Positions 24,505-33,690 of a stretch of 64,000 nucleotides of DNA are shown here, piece after piece (within the stretch, counting starts at the first letter, position 1; each line of letters opens with the position of its first letter). The stretch lies in assembly GCF_019357415.1 (NCBI RefSeq), contig NZ_CP048410.1:558001-622000 (forward strand). Direction: 5' to 3'. The translations under genes were made by a program, and so were the position numbers. The notes beneath the pieces were generated by a model. That model saw nothing but the letters and a program-made list of their open reading frames with translations. It was not told the origin of the DNA and did no database searches. This stretch comes from Gramella sp. MT6. Lineage in GTDB: Bacteria; Bacteroidota; Bacteroidia; Flavobacteriales; Flavobacteriaceae.

Positions 24505-25052
24505 TCCCTGCGGTTATTTGATTCACTATCGAACTTCACCGGGGGAGCATTAAGGCTGTCTTTATCCTGAATTAAATTATCCTTTTTTAAAGATTTTATG
24601 GAATCAAGTTTTAAGGAATCCACTTCCAACGAATCCAATTCCCTCAAAGAATCTTTTCTGGCCAGTTTGATACTATCCTCTATCCTTACTTCTATTTCCC
24701 GCAAGGAATCCAGTCTGGTTTTAATGATTTGTAACCTAACTTTCACGCTATCATAGATGCGCTCATACTGATCGTATTTTTCGGTATAATAATCATTGCT
24801 TCTTTCAAACTGGAGACTATCTATATTGAATTTCTCATAGATATACTCATCTGGATTAATACCAGTGCTTTCCAGTTTTGGTTTACTATAATTACGCGCA
24901 GCATTAACCAAAGCTAATTCAGTTAAAACATCCACCATTTTATCTTCAGGAATGAGATCATCCGGCTTCTCTGTTTTCTTAAGATCCTGGCAGGACACTA
25001 AGGTCAAGAATAAAAAAAGATACAGAACAGTATTTCTGAAATTATCTGTCAA
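24501..25052 (-). CDS. DUF4296 lipoprotein
   Basis: 183 residues. Lipoprotein signal with lipobox LVSC near residue 21. A DUF4296 domain follows (PDDLIPEDKMVDVLTELALVNAARNY, about 31-56, continuing to about 120). The C-terminal third is a heptad-like series of LDS/LKLDS/LRELDS repeats, a likely coiled coil. Function unknown; the family is Bacteroidota-specific. Its start overlaps the end of pyrC by 11 bases, so it is translationally coupled to it. Confidence 0.82.
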   Translation of the reverse strand: MTDNFRNTVLYLFLFLTLVSCQDLKKTEKPDDLIPEDKMVDVLTELALVNAARNYSKPKLESTGINPDEYIYEKFNIDSLQFERSNDYYTEKYDQYERIYDSVKVRLQIIKTRLDSLREIEVRIEDSIKLARKDSLRELDSLEVDSLKLDSIKSLKKDNLIQDKDSLNAPPVKFDSESNNRRD

Positions 25053-26385
25053 AACTTAATTTTTCAGCATTCTTGGCGAATGGAGTATGTTTGAAATTCT
25101 TGTACACCAGGTTACCATTCACAAATGTGTGTGTGATCCTGGATTTAAAGGTAGTTCCTTCAAATGGTGACCATTGACATTTTGAATAAATATTATCTGG
25201 CTGTACCGCCCATGGTGAATTAAGATCTACCAGTACCAGATCTGCTTTATAACCTTCCCTGATAAATCCTCTTTTTTCTATCTGGAATAGAATAGCAGGG
25301 TTATGACATGCTTTTTCAACGATCTTTTCAAGGGTAATTTTGCCCTGATGATGCATTTGAAGCAAAGCAGGTAAAGCATGCTGAACCAGAGGACCTCCAC
25401 TTGGAGCCTTGGTATAAACATTTTTCTTTTCCTCTTTAGTATGAGGAGCGTGATCTGTAGCTAGAACATCAAGTCGGTTATCGTTCAAAGCTTCTAATAA
25501 AGCTTCCTGATCTTCCTTGGTCTTTACCGCAGGATTCCATTTTATATAAGTTCCTTTTTTGGCATAATCTGAATCATTGAACCATAGGTGATGTATACAA
25601 ACCTCAGCTGTGATCTTCTTATCCTTAAGTGGCTTTTTATTACTGAAAAGACTTAGTTCTTTGGCTGTAGAAACATGGAAAACATGCAATCTGGCTCCTG
25701 TTTTCTTAGCTAAAGCTACTGCTTTAGAAGAAGATTTATAACAGGCTTCAGCACTTCTTATCTTTGGATGAAGCTCGATAGGAATATCATCCCCATATCT
25801 CTTCACACATTCTTCAAGATTCTTTTTGATGGTCGCCTCATCTTCACAATGTACAGCGATCAAAACAGGAGATTTTTTAAAGATCTGCTCCAGCACTTTT
25901 TCATCATCAACCAGCATATTTCCGGTAGAAGATCCTAAAAACAACTTCAAGGCCGCGACCTGCTTGGGATCTATCTTTTCGATCTCACTCAGGTTATCGT
26001 TAGTCCCACCAAACATGAAAGAGTAGTTGGCATAAGAAGTTTCAGAAGCTATTCTGAATTTCTCCTCCAGCTCATTCATATTGGTAGTTTGAGGAAGGGT
26101 ATTCGGCATTTCAATAAAAGAGGTGATCCCTCCAGCCACAGCAGCTTTGGAACCTGTTTCTATAGATTCCTTATGAGTTAGCCCCGGTTCTCTAAAATGC
26201 ACCTGATCATCTATAAGCCCCGGCAATAAATAAGTGCCTTCGGCATCAAAAATATTTACATCAGGTGATTTAGCACTAATGCTTTCAGCGATCTCTACTA
26301 TTATACCATCTTCAACGAATACATCCCCATCTGTAATCTTTCCTTCGTTAACTATTTTAGCGTTCTTGATTAGTACCTTTTTCAT
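25042..26385 (-). CDS. pyrC: Dihydroorotase
   Basis: 447 residues, amidohydrolase-fold enzyme of pyrimidine synthesis converting carbamoyl-aspartate to dihydroorotate. Metal-binding motif PGLIDDQVHFREPGLTHKE (about 53-71); the usual DxHxH is DQVHF here, so the first His of the pair is replaced by Gln. Further ligands appear in AVHCEDE (about 183-189), HVFHVSTAKE (about 240-249) and LATDHAPHTKEEK (about 311-323). The rest looks active. It overlaps the DUF4296 gene and abuts the glycosyltransferase gene upstream. Confidence 0.88.
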   Translation of the reverse strand: MKKVLIKNAKIVNEGKITDGDVFVEDGIIVEIAESISAKSPDVNIFDAEGTYLLPGLIDDQVHFREPGLTHKESIETGSKAAVAGGITSFIEMPNTLPQTTNMNELEEKFRIASETSYANYSFMFGGTNDNLSEIEKIDPKQVAALKLFLGSSTGNMLVDDEKVLEQIFKKSPVLIAVHCEDEATIKKNLEECVKRYGDDIPIELHPKIRSAEACYKSSSKAVALAKKTGARLHVFHVSTAKELSLFSNKKPLKDKKITAEVCIHHLWFNDSDYAKKGTYIKWNPAVKTKEDQEALLEALNDNRLDVLATDHAPHTKEEKKNVYTKAPSGGPLVQHALPALLQMHHQGKITLEKIVEKACHNPAILFQIEKRGFIREGYKADLVLVDLNSPWAVQPDNIYSKCQWSPFEGTTFKSRITHTFVNGNLVYKNFKHTPFAKNAEKLSFDR

Positions 26386-27122
26386 TAGACCTTTTTCCTG
26401 TTAAACAGACTTTTAAGCTTCATTTTTATTACCCCAAATACGGCTTCAGAAATAATGGAGCCGCTCATTTTTGAAGTTCCCCGGGTCCTATCTGTAAATA
26501 TTACCGGTACTTCAACTATTTTATATTTTAAAAGATGCGCCTTAAACTTCATCTCGATCTGGAAAGCATAACCTATAAACTGAATTTTATCCAGATCTAT
26601 TGCCTCCAGCACTTCTCTTTTATAACAAACAAACCCGGCGGTGGTATCCTGGATATCCATGCCGGTCACAAATCTTACATACCTTGATGCCAACCAGGAC
26701 ATTAATACCCTGTTCATGGGCCAGTTGATAACATTCACTCCGGTTATATACCTGGAACCAATAGCAACATCTGCTCCATCCCTTTTACAGGTATTATACA
26801 ACCTCACCAGATCATTGGGATTATGAGAGAAATCTGCATCCATTTCAAAAATGTAATCATACTCTCTTTTTAAAGCCCATTTAAAACCGTGAATATAAGC
26901 GGTGCCCAGGCCTTCTTTTCCCAATCTTTCTTCAAGGAACAATCTCTCTGGAAACTCTGCCTGAAGGGTTCTAACCCTGGTAGCAGTGCCATCGGGAGAA
27001 TTATCATCTACAACCAGAATATGAAATTTACGTCTCTGCGAGAACACATTCCTTATAATGCGCTCTATATTCTCTATTTCATTAAAGGTGGGTATAATAA
27101 TTATCCCATTTCCCATTCCCAA
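26385..27122 (-). CDS. Polyprenol-phosphate mannosyltransferase-like GT2
   Basis: 245 residues, soluble GT-A glycosyltransferase of the dolichol/polyprenol-phosphate mannose synthase type: IIIPTFNEIENIERII (7-22), VDDNSPDGT near 40, EMDADFSH (about 96-103) with the DxD metal site, and AGFVCYKREVLEAID near 162. No C-terminal membrane helices. Start is Met1 or Met3. A TACATTTG core at 27133-27140 (minus) ends 10 nt before the ATG, giving a very short leader. Overlaps pyrC by one base. Confidence 0.88.
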   Translation of the reverse strand: MGMGNGIIIIPTFNEIENIERIIRNVFSQRRKFHILVVDDNSPDGTATRVRTLQAEFPERLFLEERLGKEGLGTAYIHGFKWALKREYDYIFEMDADFSHNPNDLVRLYNTCKRDGADVAIGSRYITGVNVINWPMNRVLMSWLASRYVRFVTGMDIQDTTAGFVCYKREVLEAIDLDKIQFIGYAFQIEMKFKAHLLKYKIVEVPVIFTDRTRGTSKMSGSIISEAVFGVIKMKLKSLFNRKKV

Positions 27123-27132
27123 ATATTTTGCA

Positions 27133-27204
27133 CAAATGTATGCAAATTAAAATTTCAAATCTTTATGATCAGCGACCCGAATAAGGGGCAAAATTTTACA
27201 TTTG
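27133..27204. promoter_or_regulatory. Divergent -7 elements TACATTTG
   Basis: Minus-strand TACATTTG at 27133-27140 serves the mannosyltransferase-pyrC-DUF4296 operon. Plus-strand TACATTTG at 27197-27204 serves the DUF4271 gene. Both are exact matches. Confidence 0.55.
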
Positions 27205-27218
27205 TAAAAAATTATTTC

Positions 27219-27872
27219 ATGCAGGCAACTGAGAGAATTTATGAATATCAAGACTGGATCACCATTCTTTTCCTATCCTGTTTTGTTATTCTGGTAGTTG
27301 CCAAGATCTTGTTTCCCCAACGTTTTGAGGAATTTACCGCGCTACTGACCTCGGGCAAATTTATAGCCTTTAAGGGAAAGGAGAATAAAGCTTTTCATGG
27401 TTTTAACATTTTATTACTAACACTTCAGGCGGTTTCAGTTTCTATATTTCTTTTTATCATTTACCGCTACTTCCAGGAAGATCAAACTTCAGATCTGGTT
27501 ACATTTATAAGGATCTTTACAGCATACTTCTGTTTTGTTCTTATCAAGGCTGGAATTGAAAAGATCATTGGAAATATCTTCGAAATTGATGAGAAAATAG
27601 ACTATTATATTTTTCAGAAATTTAGTTATAGAAATTTCATTTCCATATTTCTTTTATTCGCATCTTTATTTTTAATTTACACATTCTACCCTACAGCTCT
27701 TATAATAGGCATAATAGGCGGTTCTGCAATTATTGCTAACGCTATCGGGCTTATTATCATTTACAGGAGAAATCAAAGTGCAATTGGCGCCAATTGGTTT
27801 TATTTTATTTTGTACCTTTGCGCACTTGAAATCGCCCCTTATATAATTTTGTATAAGCTAATTACAAACTAA
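27219..27872 (+). CDS. DUF4271 integral membrane protein
   Basis: 217 residues from ATG 27219, chosen because the promoter core at 27197-27204 rules out the in-frame extension upstream. About six hydrophobic helices, with short charged loops such as FPQRFEEFTALL near residue 32. This matches the Bacteroidota family DUF4271, found next to uroporphyrinogen-III synthase genes as here. Function unknown. hemD follows after 24 bases. Confidence 0.8.
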   Translation: MQATERIYEYQDWITILFLSCFVILVVAKILFPQRFEEFTALLTSGKFIAFKGKENKAFHGFNILLLTLQAVSVSIFLFIIYRYFQEDQTSDLVTFIRIFTAYFCFVLIKAGIEKIIGNIFEIDEKIDYYIFQKFSYRNFISIFLLFASLFLIYTFYPTALIIGIIGGSAIIANAIGLIIIYRRNQSAIGANWFYFILYLCALEIAPYIILYKLITN

Positions 27873-27896
27873 AGAGGACCTAATAAAGTTTAATAT

Positions 27897-28643
27897 ATGA
27901 AAGTGAAAACAATTTTGGTTTCTCAGCCAGAACCTAAGGTCGAAAATTCACCTTATTTTGAGCTAGAGGAAAAGCAAAAAGTTAAAATTGATTTCATCCC
28001 TTTTATCCATGTAGAAGGAGTTCCTTCTAAAGAAGTAAGACAGCAAAAAGTTGATCTTGCAAATCATACAGCCATCATACTTACTAGTAGAAATGCTGTG
28101 GATCATTTCTTTAGAATTGCCGAGGAAATGAGATACAAGGTACCAGACACTTTAAAGTATTTTTGCCTGAGTGAGGCCGTGGCCTACTACCTGCAAAAAT
28201 ATGTAGTGTACCGTAAAAGGAAGATCTATGTTGGGAAGAGAACTTTTGCTGAACTTGCGCCTCTTATCAAGAAATACAAGAACGAAAAGTTCCTTTTACC
28301 GTCTTCAGATATGCTGAAGCCAGATGTTCCTAAAACTTTGAACAAATTAGGAGTAGAATGGAAAAAAGCAGTGTTTTACAGAACAGTAGTAAGTGACCTT
28401 TCTCACCTGAAGGATGTAACTTATGATATTCTTGTTTTCTTTAGCCCAAGCGGAATCAAATCTCTTTTCGAGAACTTCCCGGACTTTAAACAAAATAATA
28501 CCCGTATAGCTGTTTTTGGTAATACAACTATTAAAGCGGCGAAAGAACACGGTCTAACTGTTAATATTAAAGCTCCAACTCCTGAAACACCCAGTATGAC
28601 CATGGCGATCAATAAATACATCTGTGAGGTCAATAAGAAATAA
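27897..28643 (+). CDS. hemD: Uroporphyrinogen-III synthase
   Basis: 248 residues, two-domain HemD fold that cyclises hydroxymethylbilane to uroporphyrinogen III. Visible are ILTSRNAVDHFF near 62, FLLPSSDMLKP near 131, FFSPSGIKSLFENFP near 177 and NTTIKAAKEHGL near 206, the usual interdomain and substrate-site segments of this highly divergent family. Downstream of DUF4271; a TACCTTTG sequence at 27813-27820 inside that gene may give extra transcription. Confidence 0.85.
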   Translation: MKVKTILVSQPEPKVENSPYFELEEKQKVKIDFIPFIHVEGVPSKEVRQQKVDLANHTAIILTSRNAVDHFFRIAEEMRYKVPDTLKYFCLSEAVAYYLQKYVVYRKRKIYVGKRTFAELAPLIKKYKNEKFLLPSSDMLKPDVPKTLNKLGVEWKKAVFYRTVVSDLSHLKDVTYDILVFFSPSGIKSLFENFPDFKQNNTRIAVFGNTTIKAAKEHGLTVNIKAPTPETPSMTMAINKYICEVNKK

Positions 28644-28666
28644 ACATCTTACTTCAATTATAGAAT

Positions 28667-28697
28667 AAAAAAATCCGGTCAATTGACCGGATTTTTT
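28667..28697. terminator. Bidirectional terminator
   Basis: ATCCGGTC (28673-28680), AATT, GACCGGAT (28685-28692) with A-run before and T-run after. It separates convergent hemD (+) and pckA (-). Confidence 0.93.
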
Positions 28698-28717
28698 CTT
28701 TCAACTAACAATTAAAA

Positions 28718-30316
28718 CTATTCGACAGGGGCGCCATTCATAATTTCCTCATTCGCATATTCCTCGAATTTACTGAAGTTCTTTCTGAAGAAATTAGATA
28801 GTTCTTTTGCTTTACGGTCATAAGCATCTTTATCTGACCAGGTATTTTTTGGATTTAAAACTTCTGAAGGCACTCCTTCACAGGTCCTAGGCATTTTTAA
28901 ACCAAAAATTTCGTGAGTTTCATACTCAACATCATCCAGTTTCCCTTCTAATGCAGAGCTTATCATTTCTCTTGTATATTTAAGTTTCATCCTGCTTCCC
29001 ACACCATATGGTCCGCCGGTCCAGCCAGTATTAACCAGCCAAACATTCACATTCGCAGCTTTCATTTTCTTACTAAGCATCTCTGCATATTTTGTAGGAT
29101 GCAATGGCATAAAAGGTGCGCCAAAACAGGCTGAAAAACTCGGTACTGGCTCGTCTACACCAGCTTCAGTTCCCGCAACCTTAGCAGTATAACCACTTAT
29201 AAAATGGTATGCCGCCTGTCCCGGGGTAAGTTTGCTAATTGGAGGTAATACTCCGAAAGCATCAGCGGTTAGGAAAAATATATTTTTAGGATTCTTCCCT
29301 GAAGAAGGTTCCTGGATATTATCTATATGGTGAATAGGATAACTTACCCTTGTATTCTGAGTAATACTGGTATTTTCAAAATCTACATCACCATTTTCAT
29401 CAAGAACCACGTTTTCCAGGATTGCCCCTGGTTTAATAGCCCGATAAATATCAGGCTCATTTTCTTCGGATAGATTTATAACCTTAGCATAACATCCTCC
29501 TTCAAAGTTGAAAATGGTATTTTCCTCTGTCCATCCATGCTCATCATCTCCTATCAATTTTCTTTCAGGATCTGCGGAAAGGGTTGTTTTTCCAGTCCCA
29601 GACAATCCGAAGAAAATAGCGGTATCCCCTTCTTCACCAACATTGGCTGAGCAATGCATAGGAAGTGTATTCTTATAAACCGGAAGGATAAAATTCAGTG
29701 CTGAGAAAATTCCTTTTTTAATCTCACCGGTATATCCGGTACCACCTATAAGGGCTATCTTCTTACTGAAATTAAGAATAGCAAAATTCTCCTGACGGGT
29801 TCCATCGCTCTCAGGGTCTGCTTTAAATCCGGGAGCGTTTATGATCAACCAGTCTTCCTTAAAATTCTCAAGTTCGTTATCTTCTGCACGAAGAAACATA
29901 TTAAAAGAAAAAAGGTTTGACCACGGGTATTCGTTCACTACGCGGATATTTAAACGGTATTTATCGTCTGCACAAGCGTAAGCATCTCTGGCATAAATCT
30001 CTTTTCCTCCAAGATAGTCTACCACTTTGCTATATAATTTATCGAACTTTTCCGGATCAAATGGAATATTAATATCTCCCCACCAAACCTTGTCTTTGGT
30101 AACCTCATCTTTCACAATGAATCTGTCTTTGGGAGATCTACCTGTAAATTCACCAGTATTTATCGCTAAGGCACCAAAAGAGCTTTCAACTCCCTGACCA
30201 AGTCTTAAAGTTTCCTCGTGAAGTTCCTGTGGAGATAGCTGATAATGTACTGTGGCATTTTTGATCCCGTAATCCTCTAACGAAATCGTTTTCGTAATTT
30301 GAGTGTTGTCGACCAT
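28718..30316 (-). CDS. pckA: Phosphoenolpyruvate carboxykinase (ATP)
   Basis: 532 residues, full length for the ATP-dependent enzyme that converts oxaloacetate to PEP in gluconeogenesis. Substrate site TGRSPKDRFIV (about 57-67), kinase-1a P-loop GLSGTGKTTLSAD (about 234-246), kinase-2 LIGDDEHGW (about 253-261) and NTGWTGGPYGVG near 431. A TACTTTTG core lies at 30350-30357 on the minus strand, 33 nt before the ATG. Confidence 0.97.
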   Translation of the reverse strand: MVDNTQITKTISLEDYGIKNATVHYQLSPQELHEETLRLGQGVESSFGALAINTGEFTGRSPKDRFIVKDEVTKDKVWWGDINIPFDPEKFDKLYSKVVDYLGGKEIYARDAYACADDKYRLNIRVVNEYPWSNLFSFNMFLRAEDNELENFKEDWLIINAPGFKADPESDGTRQENFAILNFSKKIALIGGTGYTGEIKKGIFSALNFILPVYKNTLPMHCSANVGEEGDTAIFFGLSGTGKTTLSADPERKLIGDDEHGWTEENTIFNFEGGCYAKVINLSEENEPDIYRAIKPGAILENVVLDENGDVDFENTSITQNTRVSYPIHHIDNIQEPSSGKNPKNIFFLTADAFGVLPPISKLTPGQAAYHFISGYTAKVAGTEAGVDEPVPSFSACFGAPFMPLHPTKYAEMLSKKMKAANVNVWLVNTGWTGGPYGVGSRMKLKYTREMISSALEGKLDDVEYETHEIFGLKMPRTCEGVPSEVLNPKNTWSDKDAYDRKAKELSNFFRKNFSKFEEYANEEIMNGAPVE

Positions 30317-30349
30317 AAAAAAATCAATTCTGTTGTTTGTTTAGGCCTA

Positions 30350-30357
30350 CAAAAGTA
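30350..30357 (-). promoter_or_regulatory. -7 element TACTTTTG of pckA
   Basis: Plus strand CAAAAGTA; exact TAnnTTTG match on the minus strand, at a suitable distance from the pckA ATG. Confidence 0.45.
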
Positions 30358-30394
30358 AAAATCTTAAGTAGATATATCGTTAAACAAAATCAAT

Positions 30395-30784
30395 TTATTT
30401 CTTTTTTAACTTTATGAAATTCAACAACAATATTGCCCAGCCTAGTATTAGCAAGGTTCCGCCAAGGGGTGTTACTAAAGCTATAGATTTGAAATTAATT
30501 TCTGACAGCGAACTAGTTGATAATAAATAAATAGATCCTGAAAATAATAAAATACCTGAACAGAGTAAATAAAAGATCCAATTCAGTCTTTTTTCAGTCA
30601 GAAAATCAAAGCCGCCCAGAATCAATAATAAGAACGCATGGTACATTTGAAATCGAACTCCGGTTTCAAAAGAATTTAAAGAATCCGCTGAAATTGTTTC
30701 CTTTAATCCGTGCGCGGCAAAAGCACCTAATATTACTGCGGTTAATCCAAAAATCGCTCCGGCAATTAAAAATCTCCTGTGCAT
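30395..30784 (-). CDS. DUF423 membrane protein
   Basis: 129 residues with four hydrophobic helices. The N-terminus FLIAGAIFGLTAVILGAFAAHGLKE matches the DUF423 (YgdD-like) signature, and GVRFQMYHAFLLLILG (about 42-57) is its second conserved segment. Inner-membrane protein of unknown function. Minus strand, between pckA and the divergent saccharopine dehydrogenase-like gene. Confidence 0.85.
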   Translation of the reverse strand: MHRRFLIAGAIFGLTAVILGAFAAHGLKETISADSLNSFETGVRFQMYHAFLLLILGGFDFLTEKRLNWIFYLLCSGILLFSGSIYLLSTSSLSEINFKSIALVTPLGGTLLILGWAILLLNFIKLKKK

Positions 30785-30852
30785 TATTTCAATTTTATTT
30801 AACTCAAAGTTTTAATACATTCGTCAACAACTACACAAAACTAACTTAATTT

Positions 30853-32226
30853 ATGCGAGAAATTTTAATTGTGGGAGCAGGAAAATCTACCTCTGTTCTC
30901 ATAAATTACCTGCTAAAGCAGGCCGATAATGAAAACCTGTTTTTAAGAATAGGTGATATAGATGTCGAAAACGCTAAAAAAGCCTGCAATAACCACTCTA
31001 AATGCGAGGCTTTTGAACTGGACGTGTTTAAAAAAGAAAGTCGTGAACCTGCGATCAAAAAAGCAGATATCATCATTTCCATGTTACCCGCAAGGTTCCA
31101 TATAGAAGTGGCCAAAGATTGTTTAAAATTTGGCAAAAATATGGTCACAGCCTCTTATATAAGTGATGAGATGAAGGCTTTGGATGAAGAGGTTAAGGAA
31201 AAAGGACTCATCTTTATGAACGAAATTGGCGTTGATCCCGGCATAGATCATATGAGTGCTATGCAGGTCATTGACCGGATAAGGGATAAAGGTGGTAAAA
31301 TGCTGCTTTTCGAATCCTTCACAGGTGGACTGGTAGCCCCTGAAAGTGATAATAACCTTTGGAATTACAAATTTACCTGGAATCCACGAAATGTGGTTGT
31401 GGCGGGGCAAGGTGGTGTTGCTGAGTTTATTCAGGAAGGCAAATACAAATACATCCCCTATCAACGATTATTTAGAAGAACAGAATTTCTGGAAATCGAA
31501 GGTCATGGAAGATTCGAAGGCTACGCAAATAGAAATTCCTTGAAATACCAAAGTATATATGGACTGGAAAACGCACTTACCTTATATAGAGGGACGATAA
31601 GAAAAGTTGGATTTAGTCGTGCCTGGAATATGTTCGTGCAATTGGGAATGACAGATGACAGTTTCGAGATGAAAAATTCTGAAGAAATGAGTTACCGGGA
31701 TTTCATCAATTCATTCCTCCCTTATTCGCCCAGTGACTCCGTGGAATTGAAAGTGAGACACAACCTGAAAATAGATCAGGACGATATCATGTGGGATAAA
31801 CTTATAGAGCTAGACTTATTTAATCCTAATAAGAAATTAGGGATCAAGAATGCAACCCCCGCCCAGGCACTTCAAAAGATATTAATGGACAAATGGACGT
31901 TGTCTTCAGAGGATAAGGATATGATCGTGATGTATCACAAATTTGGATATGAACTAAACGGTGAAAAGAAACAAATAGATTCTACCATGGTTCATATTGG
32001 GGAAGACCAGTCTAAAACCGCCATGGCAAAAACTGTAGGTTTACCTGTGGCTATGGCTACTTTAATGATATTAAACGGCGAGATCAAAACTCCAGGGGTT
32101 CAATTACCTATTAAAAAAGAGGTTTATGAGCCCTTACTAAAGAAGCTCGAAGAGCAGAATATAATATTCAAAGAAAAAGAAACCGAATACCTGGGATATA
32201 ATCCTTTTGGCGAGGTTGGCAATTAA
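30853..32226 (+). CDS. Saccharopine dehydrogenase-family protein (LYS9-like)
   Basis: 457 residues. N-terminal Rossmann domain: EILIVGAGKSTSVLINYLL (3-21) and IIISMLPARFHIEVAKDCLKFG near 75. The C-terminal saccharopine dehydrogenase-like domain contains NEIGVDPGIDHMSAMQVID (about 122-140) and ESFTGGLVAPESDNNLWNYKFTW near 155. The lysine-forming/degrading LYS9 type is the best fit; with the glutaryl-CoA dehydrogenase-like gene at 4.9 kb it would suit lysine catabolism, which is inference. The Lrp gene follows after 50 bases. Confidence 0.85.
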   Translation: MREILIVGAGKSTSVLINYLLKQADNENLFLRIGDIDVENAKKACNNHSKCEAFELDVFKKESREPAIKKADIIISMLPARFHIEVAKDCLKFGKNMVTASYISDEMKALDEEVKEKGLIFMNEIGVDPGIDHMSAMQVIDRIRDKGGKMLLFESFTGGLVAPESDNNLWNYKFTWNPRNVVVAGQGGVAEFIQEGKYKYIPYQRLFRRTEFLEIEGHGRFEGYANRNSLKYQSIYGLENALTLYRGTIRKVGFSRAWNMFVQLGMTDDSFEMKNSEEMSYRDFINSFLPYSPSDSVELKVRHNLKIDQDDIMWDKLIELDLFNPNKKLGIKNATPAQALQKILMDKWTLSSEDKDMIVMYHKFGYELNGEKKQIDSTMVHIGEDQSKTAMAKTVGLPVAMATLMILNGEIKTPGVQLPIKKEVYEPLLKKLEEQNIIFKEKETEYLGYNPFGEVGN

Positions 32227-32244
32227 GTTTGAGAAGCAATTTTG

Positions 32245-32252
32245 TATTTTTG
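32245..32252 (+). promoter_or_regulatory. -7 element TATTTTTG of the Lrp-like gene
   Basis: Exact TAnnTTTG match 24 nt before ATG 32277. It excludes the upstream in-frame start at 32229. Confidence 0.45.
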
Positions 32253-32276
32253 CTTTACCATCAAAAAAATCACCCT

Positions 32277-32747
32277 ATGAAAATTGTCAATGATAATGTT
32301 AAGCTGGACGGGATAGATAAGACCATACTTAATTTCCTGATGAAAGACGCTAAAAAACCGATTCTTGAGATTGCCAAGAATATTGGTATTACTGGTGCGG
32401 CAGTACATCAGAGATTAAGAAAACTGGAAAAATCTGGTTTGATCGAAGGATCTAAAATGATGCTGGATGCAAGGCTACTAGGTTATAAAACGATGGCTTT
32501 TGTCGGGGTGTATCTGGACAAAGCGGTTAGTAATCCTCAAGCGGTTAAACAGCTAAGTGAGATCCCGGAAGTTATAGAATGTCATTACACAACAGGTAAC
32601 TGGTCTATATTTTTAAAGATCCTTTGCCGGGACAATGAACATTTAATGCATGTTCTTAATAAGAATATCCAGGCAATTGATGGGGTTTCACGAACAGAAA
32701 CTTTTATATCGCTGAATCAACAAATAGATCGGCAGATAAAGATCTAA
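32277..32747 (+). CDS. Lrp/AsnC-family transcriptional regulator
   Basis: 156 residues from ATG 32277. N-terminal winged helix: LDGIDKTILNFLMKDAKKPILEIAKNIGITGAAVHQRLRKLEKSGLI (about 10-56, read in pieces). The C-terminal RAM effector domain spans about 70-150. It senses an amino acid and controls metabolism. Its position behind a saccharopine dehydrogenase-like gene suggests control of that gene by lysine or a related amino acid, which is inference. Confidence 0.88.
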   Translation: MKIVNDNVKLDGIDKTILNFLMKDAKKPILEIAKNIGITGAAVHQRLRKLEKSGLIEGSKMMLDARLLGYKTMAFVGVYLDKAVSNPQAVKQLSEIPEVIECHYTTGNWSIFLKILCRDNEHLMHVLNKNIQAIDGVSRTETFISLNQQIDRQIKI

Positions 32748-32750
32748 ACA

Positions 32751-32782
32751 AAAAAAGCTGCCCAATGAGGCAGCTTTTTTTT
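32751..32782. terminator. Bidirectional terminator
   Basis: GCTGCC (32757-32762), loop of 6, GGCAGC (32769-32774), preceded by A and followed by T runs. It separates convergent Lrp (+) and zinc peptidase (-) genes. Confidence 0.92.
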
Positions 32783-32800
32783 ATTTAAATAATTTTCAAT

Positions 32801-33493
32801 TTAGTCTCTTCCCATAAATATCCCTACGAAATACAGAAGGGTTGCTAAAGAACCAACGGCAGCTACTACGTATGTTCTTGCTGCCCACTTCAACGAATCT
32901 TCAGCGGCATCGTGTTCTGCGCTTGTCAGCATATTTTCAGTTTCAAGCCATACTAGAGCTCGTTTACTGGCATCATATTCAACCGGTAAAGTAATGAAAC
33001 TGAATAATGTTCCCATGGCATACATAATAATACCAATGAGAAGTACTGTTTGCCCTACTCCAACTCCGACCATGGTCATTAAAATAAGCCCTCCAAAAAT
33101 GGCCCATTGCGATAATTTGGACGCAACACTTACCACCGGCACAAGTTTACTTCTCATTTGCAGCCAGCTATAAGCTTTAGCATGCTGTACGGCATGACCG
33201 CATTCATGAGCTGCCACAGCCGCTGCAGCAGCATTTTTTTGAGAGTACACTCCTTCACTTAAGTTCACGGTCTTTTTTGAAGGATTATAATGATCTGAAA
33301 GCATTCCCGGGGTGGAGATCACTTTTACATCATCTATTCCGTTATCCCGTAACATTTTCTCGGCGATTTCCTTACCGCTCATTCCATTCTGCAAATGTAC
33401 TTTAGAGTATTTCTTGAATTTACTCTTAAGCCTGTTGCTTACATACATACTTACTAAAAAAATAAGTCCTGCAATTATATAATATCCCATCAT
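32801..33493 (-). CDS. Membrane zinc metallopeptidase, YugP family
   Basis: 230 residues. An N-terminal membrane helix (about 3-18), then the catalytic zinc motif AAHECGHAVQHA (about 93-104, HExxH). SDHYNPSKKTVNLSEGVYS precedes it, and two or three further hydrophobic helices follow (about 125-165 and the C-terminus). Family of neutral zinc metallopeptidases with unknown physiological substrate. TATCTTTG core at 33526-33533 on the minus strand. Confidence 0.88.
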   Translation of the reverse strand: MMGYYIIAGLIFLVSMYVSNRLKSKFKKYSKVHLQNGMSGKEIAEKMLRDNGIDDVKVISTPGMLSDHYNPSKKTVNLSEGVYSQKNAAAAAVAAHECGHAVQHAKAYSWLQMRSKLVPVVSVASKLSQWAIFGGLILMTMVGVGVGQTVLLIGIIMYAMGTLFSFITLPVEYDASKRALVWLETENMLTSAEHDAAEDSLKWAARTYVVAAVGSLATLLYFVGIFMGRD

Positions 33494-33525
33494 AGGTCAA
33501 TTCTTTTTATCTGTTTATAGGTAAT

Positions 33526-33533
33526 CAAAGATA
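33526..33533 (-). promoter_or_regulatory. -7 element TATCTTTG of the zinc peptidase gene
   Basis: Plus strand CAAAGATA, 32 nt before the ATG at 33493; exact TAnnTTTG match. Confidence 0.45.
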
Positions 33534-33660
33534 TCAAAAATCTGGCCAGATCCATTTAATTTATATGCCTGCCAAAGGCCAAAAGAAGTTAATTTCTATT
33601 AAATGCTTCCTAATGCTTCTCAAAAAAATGCCTATATATTTCACAAATTCAGATATTAGC

Positions 33661-33668
33661 TATATTTG
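33661..33668 (+). promoter_or_regulatory. -7 element TATATTTG of pyrH-frr
   Basis: Exact match 22 nt before the pyrH ATG. No TTG near -33. Confidence 0.5.
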
Positions 33669-33690
33669 CAACGATTAATAAAAATCAGCT

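Noticed and set aside
26889..27218. 110-codon N-terminal extension of the DUF4271 gene
   Set aside because: It runs antisense through the mannosyltransferase gene and before the TACATTTG promoter core; the membrane protein starts at 27219.
27781..27796. Perfect 16-base palindrome CAATTGGCGCCAATTG
   Set aside because: It lies in the coding end of the DUF4271 gene with no neighbouring site; probably chance.
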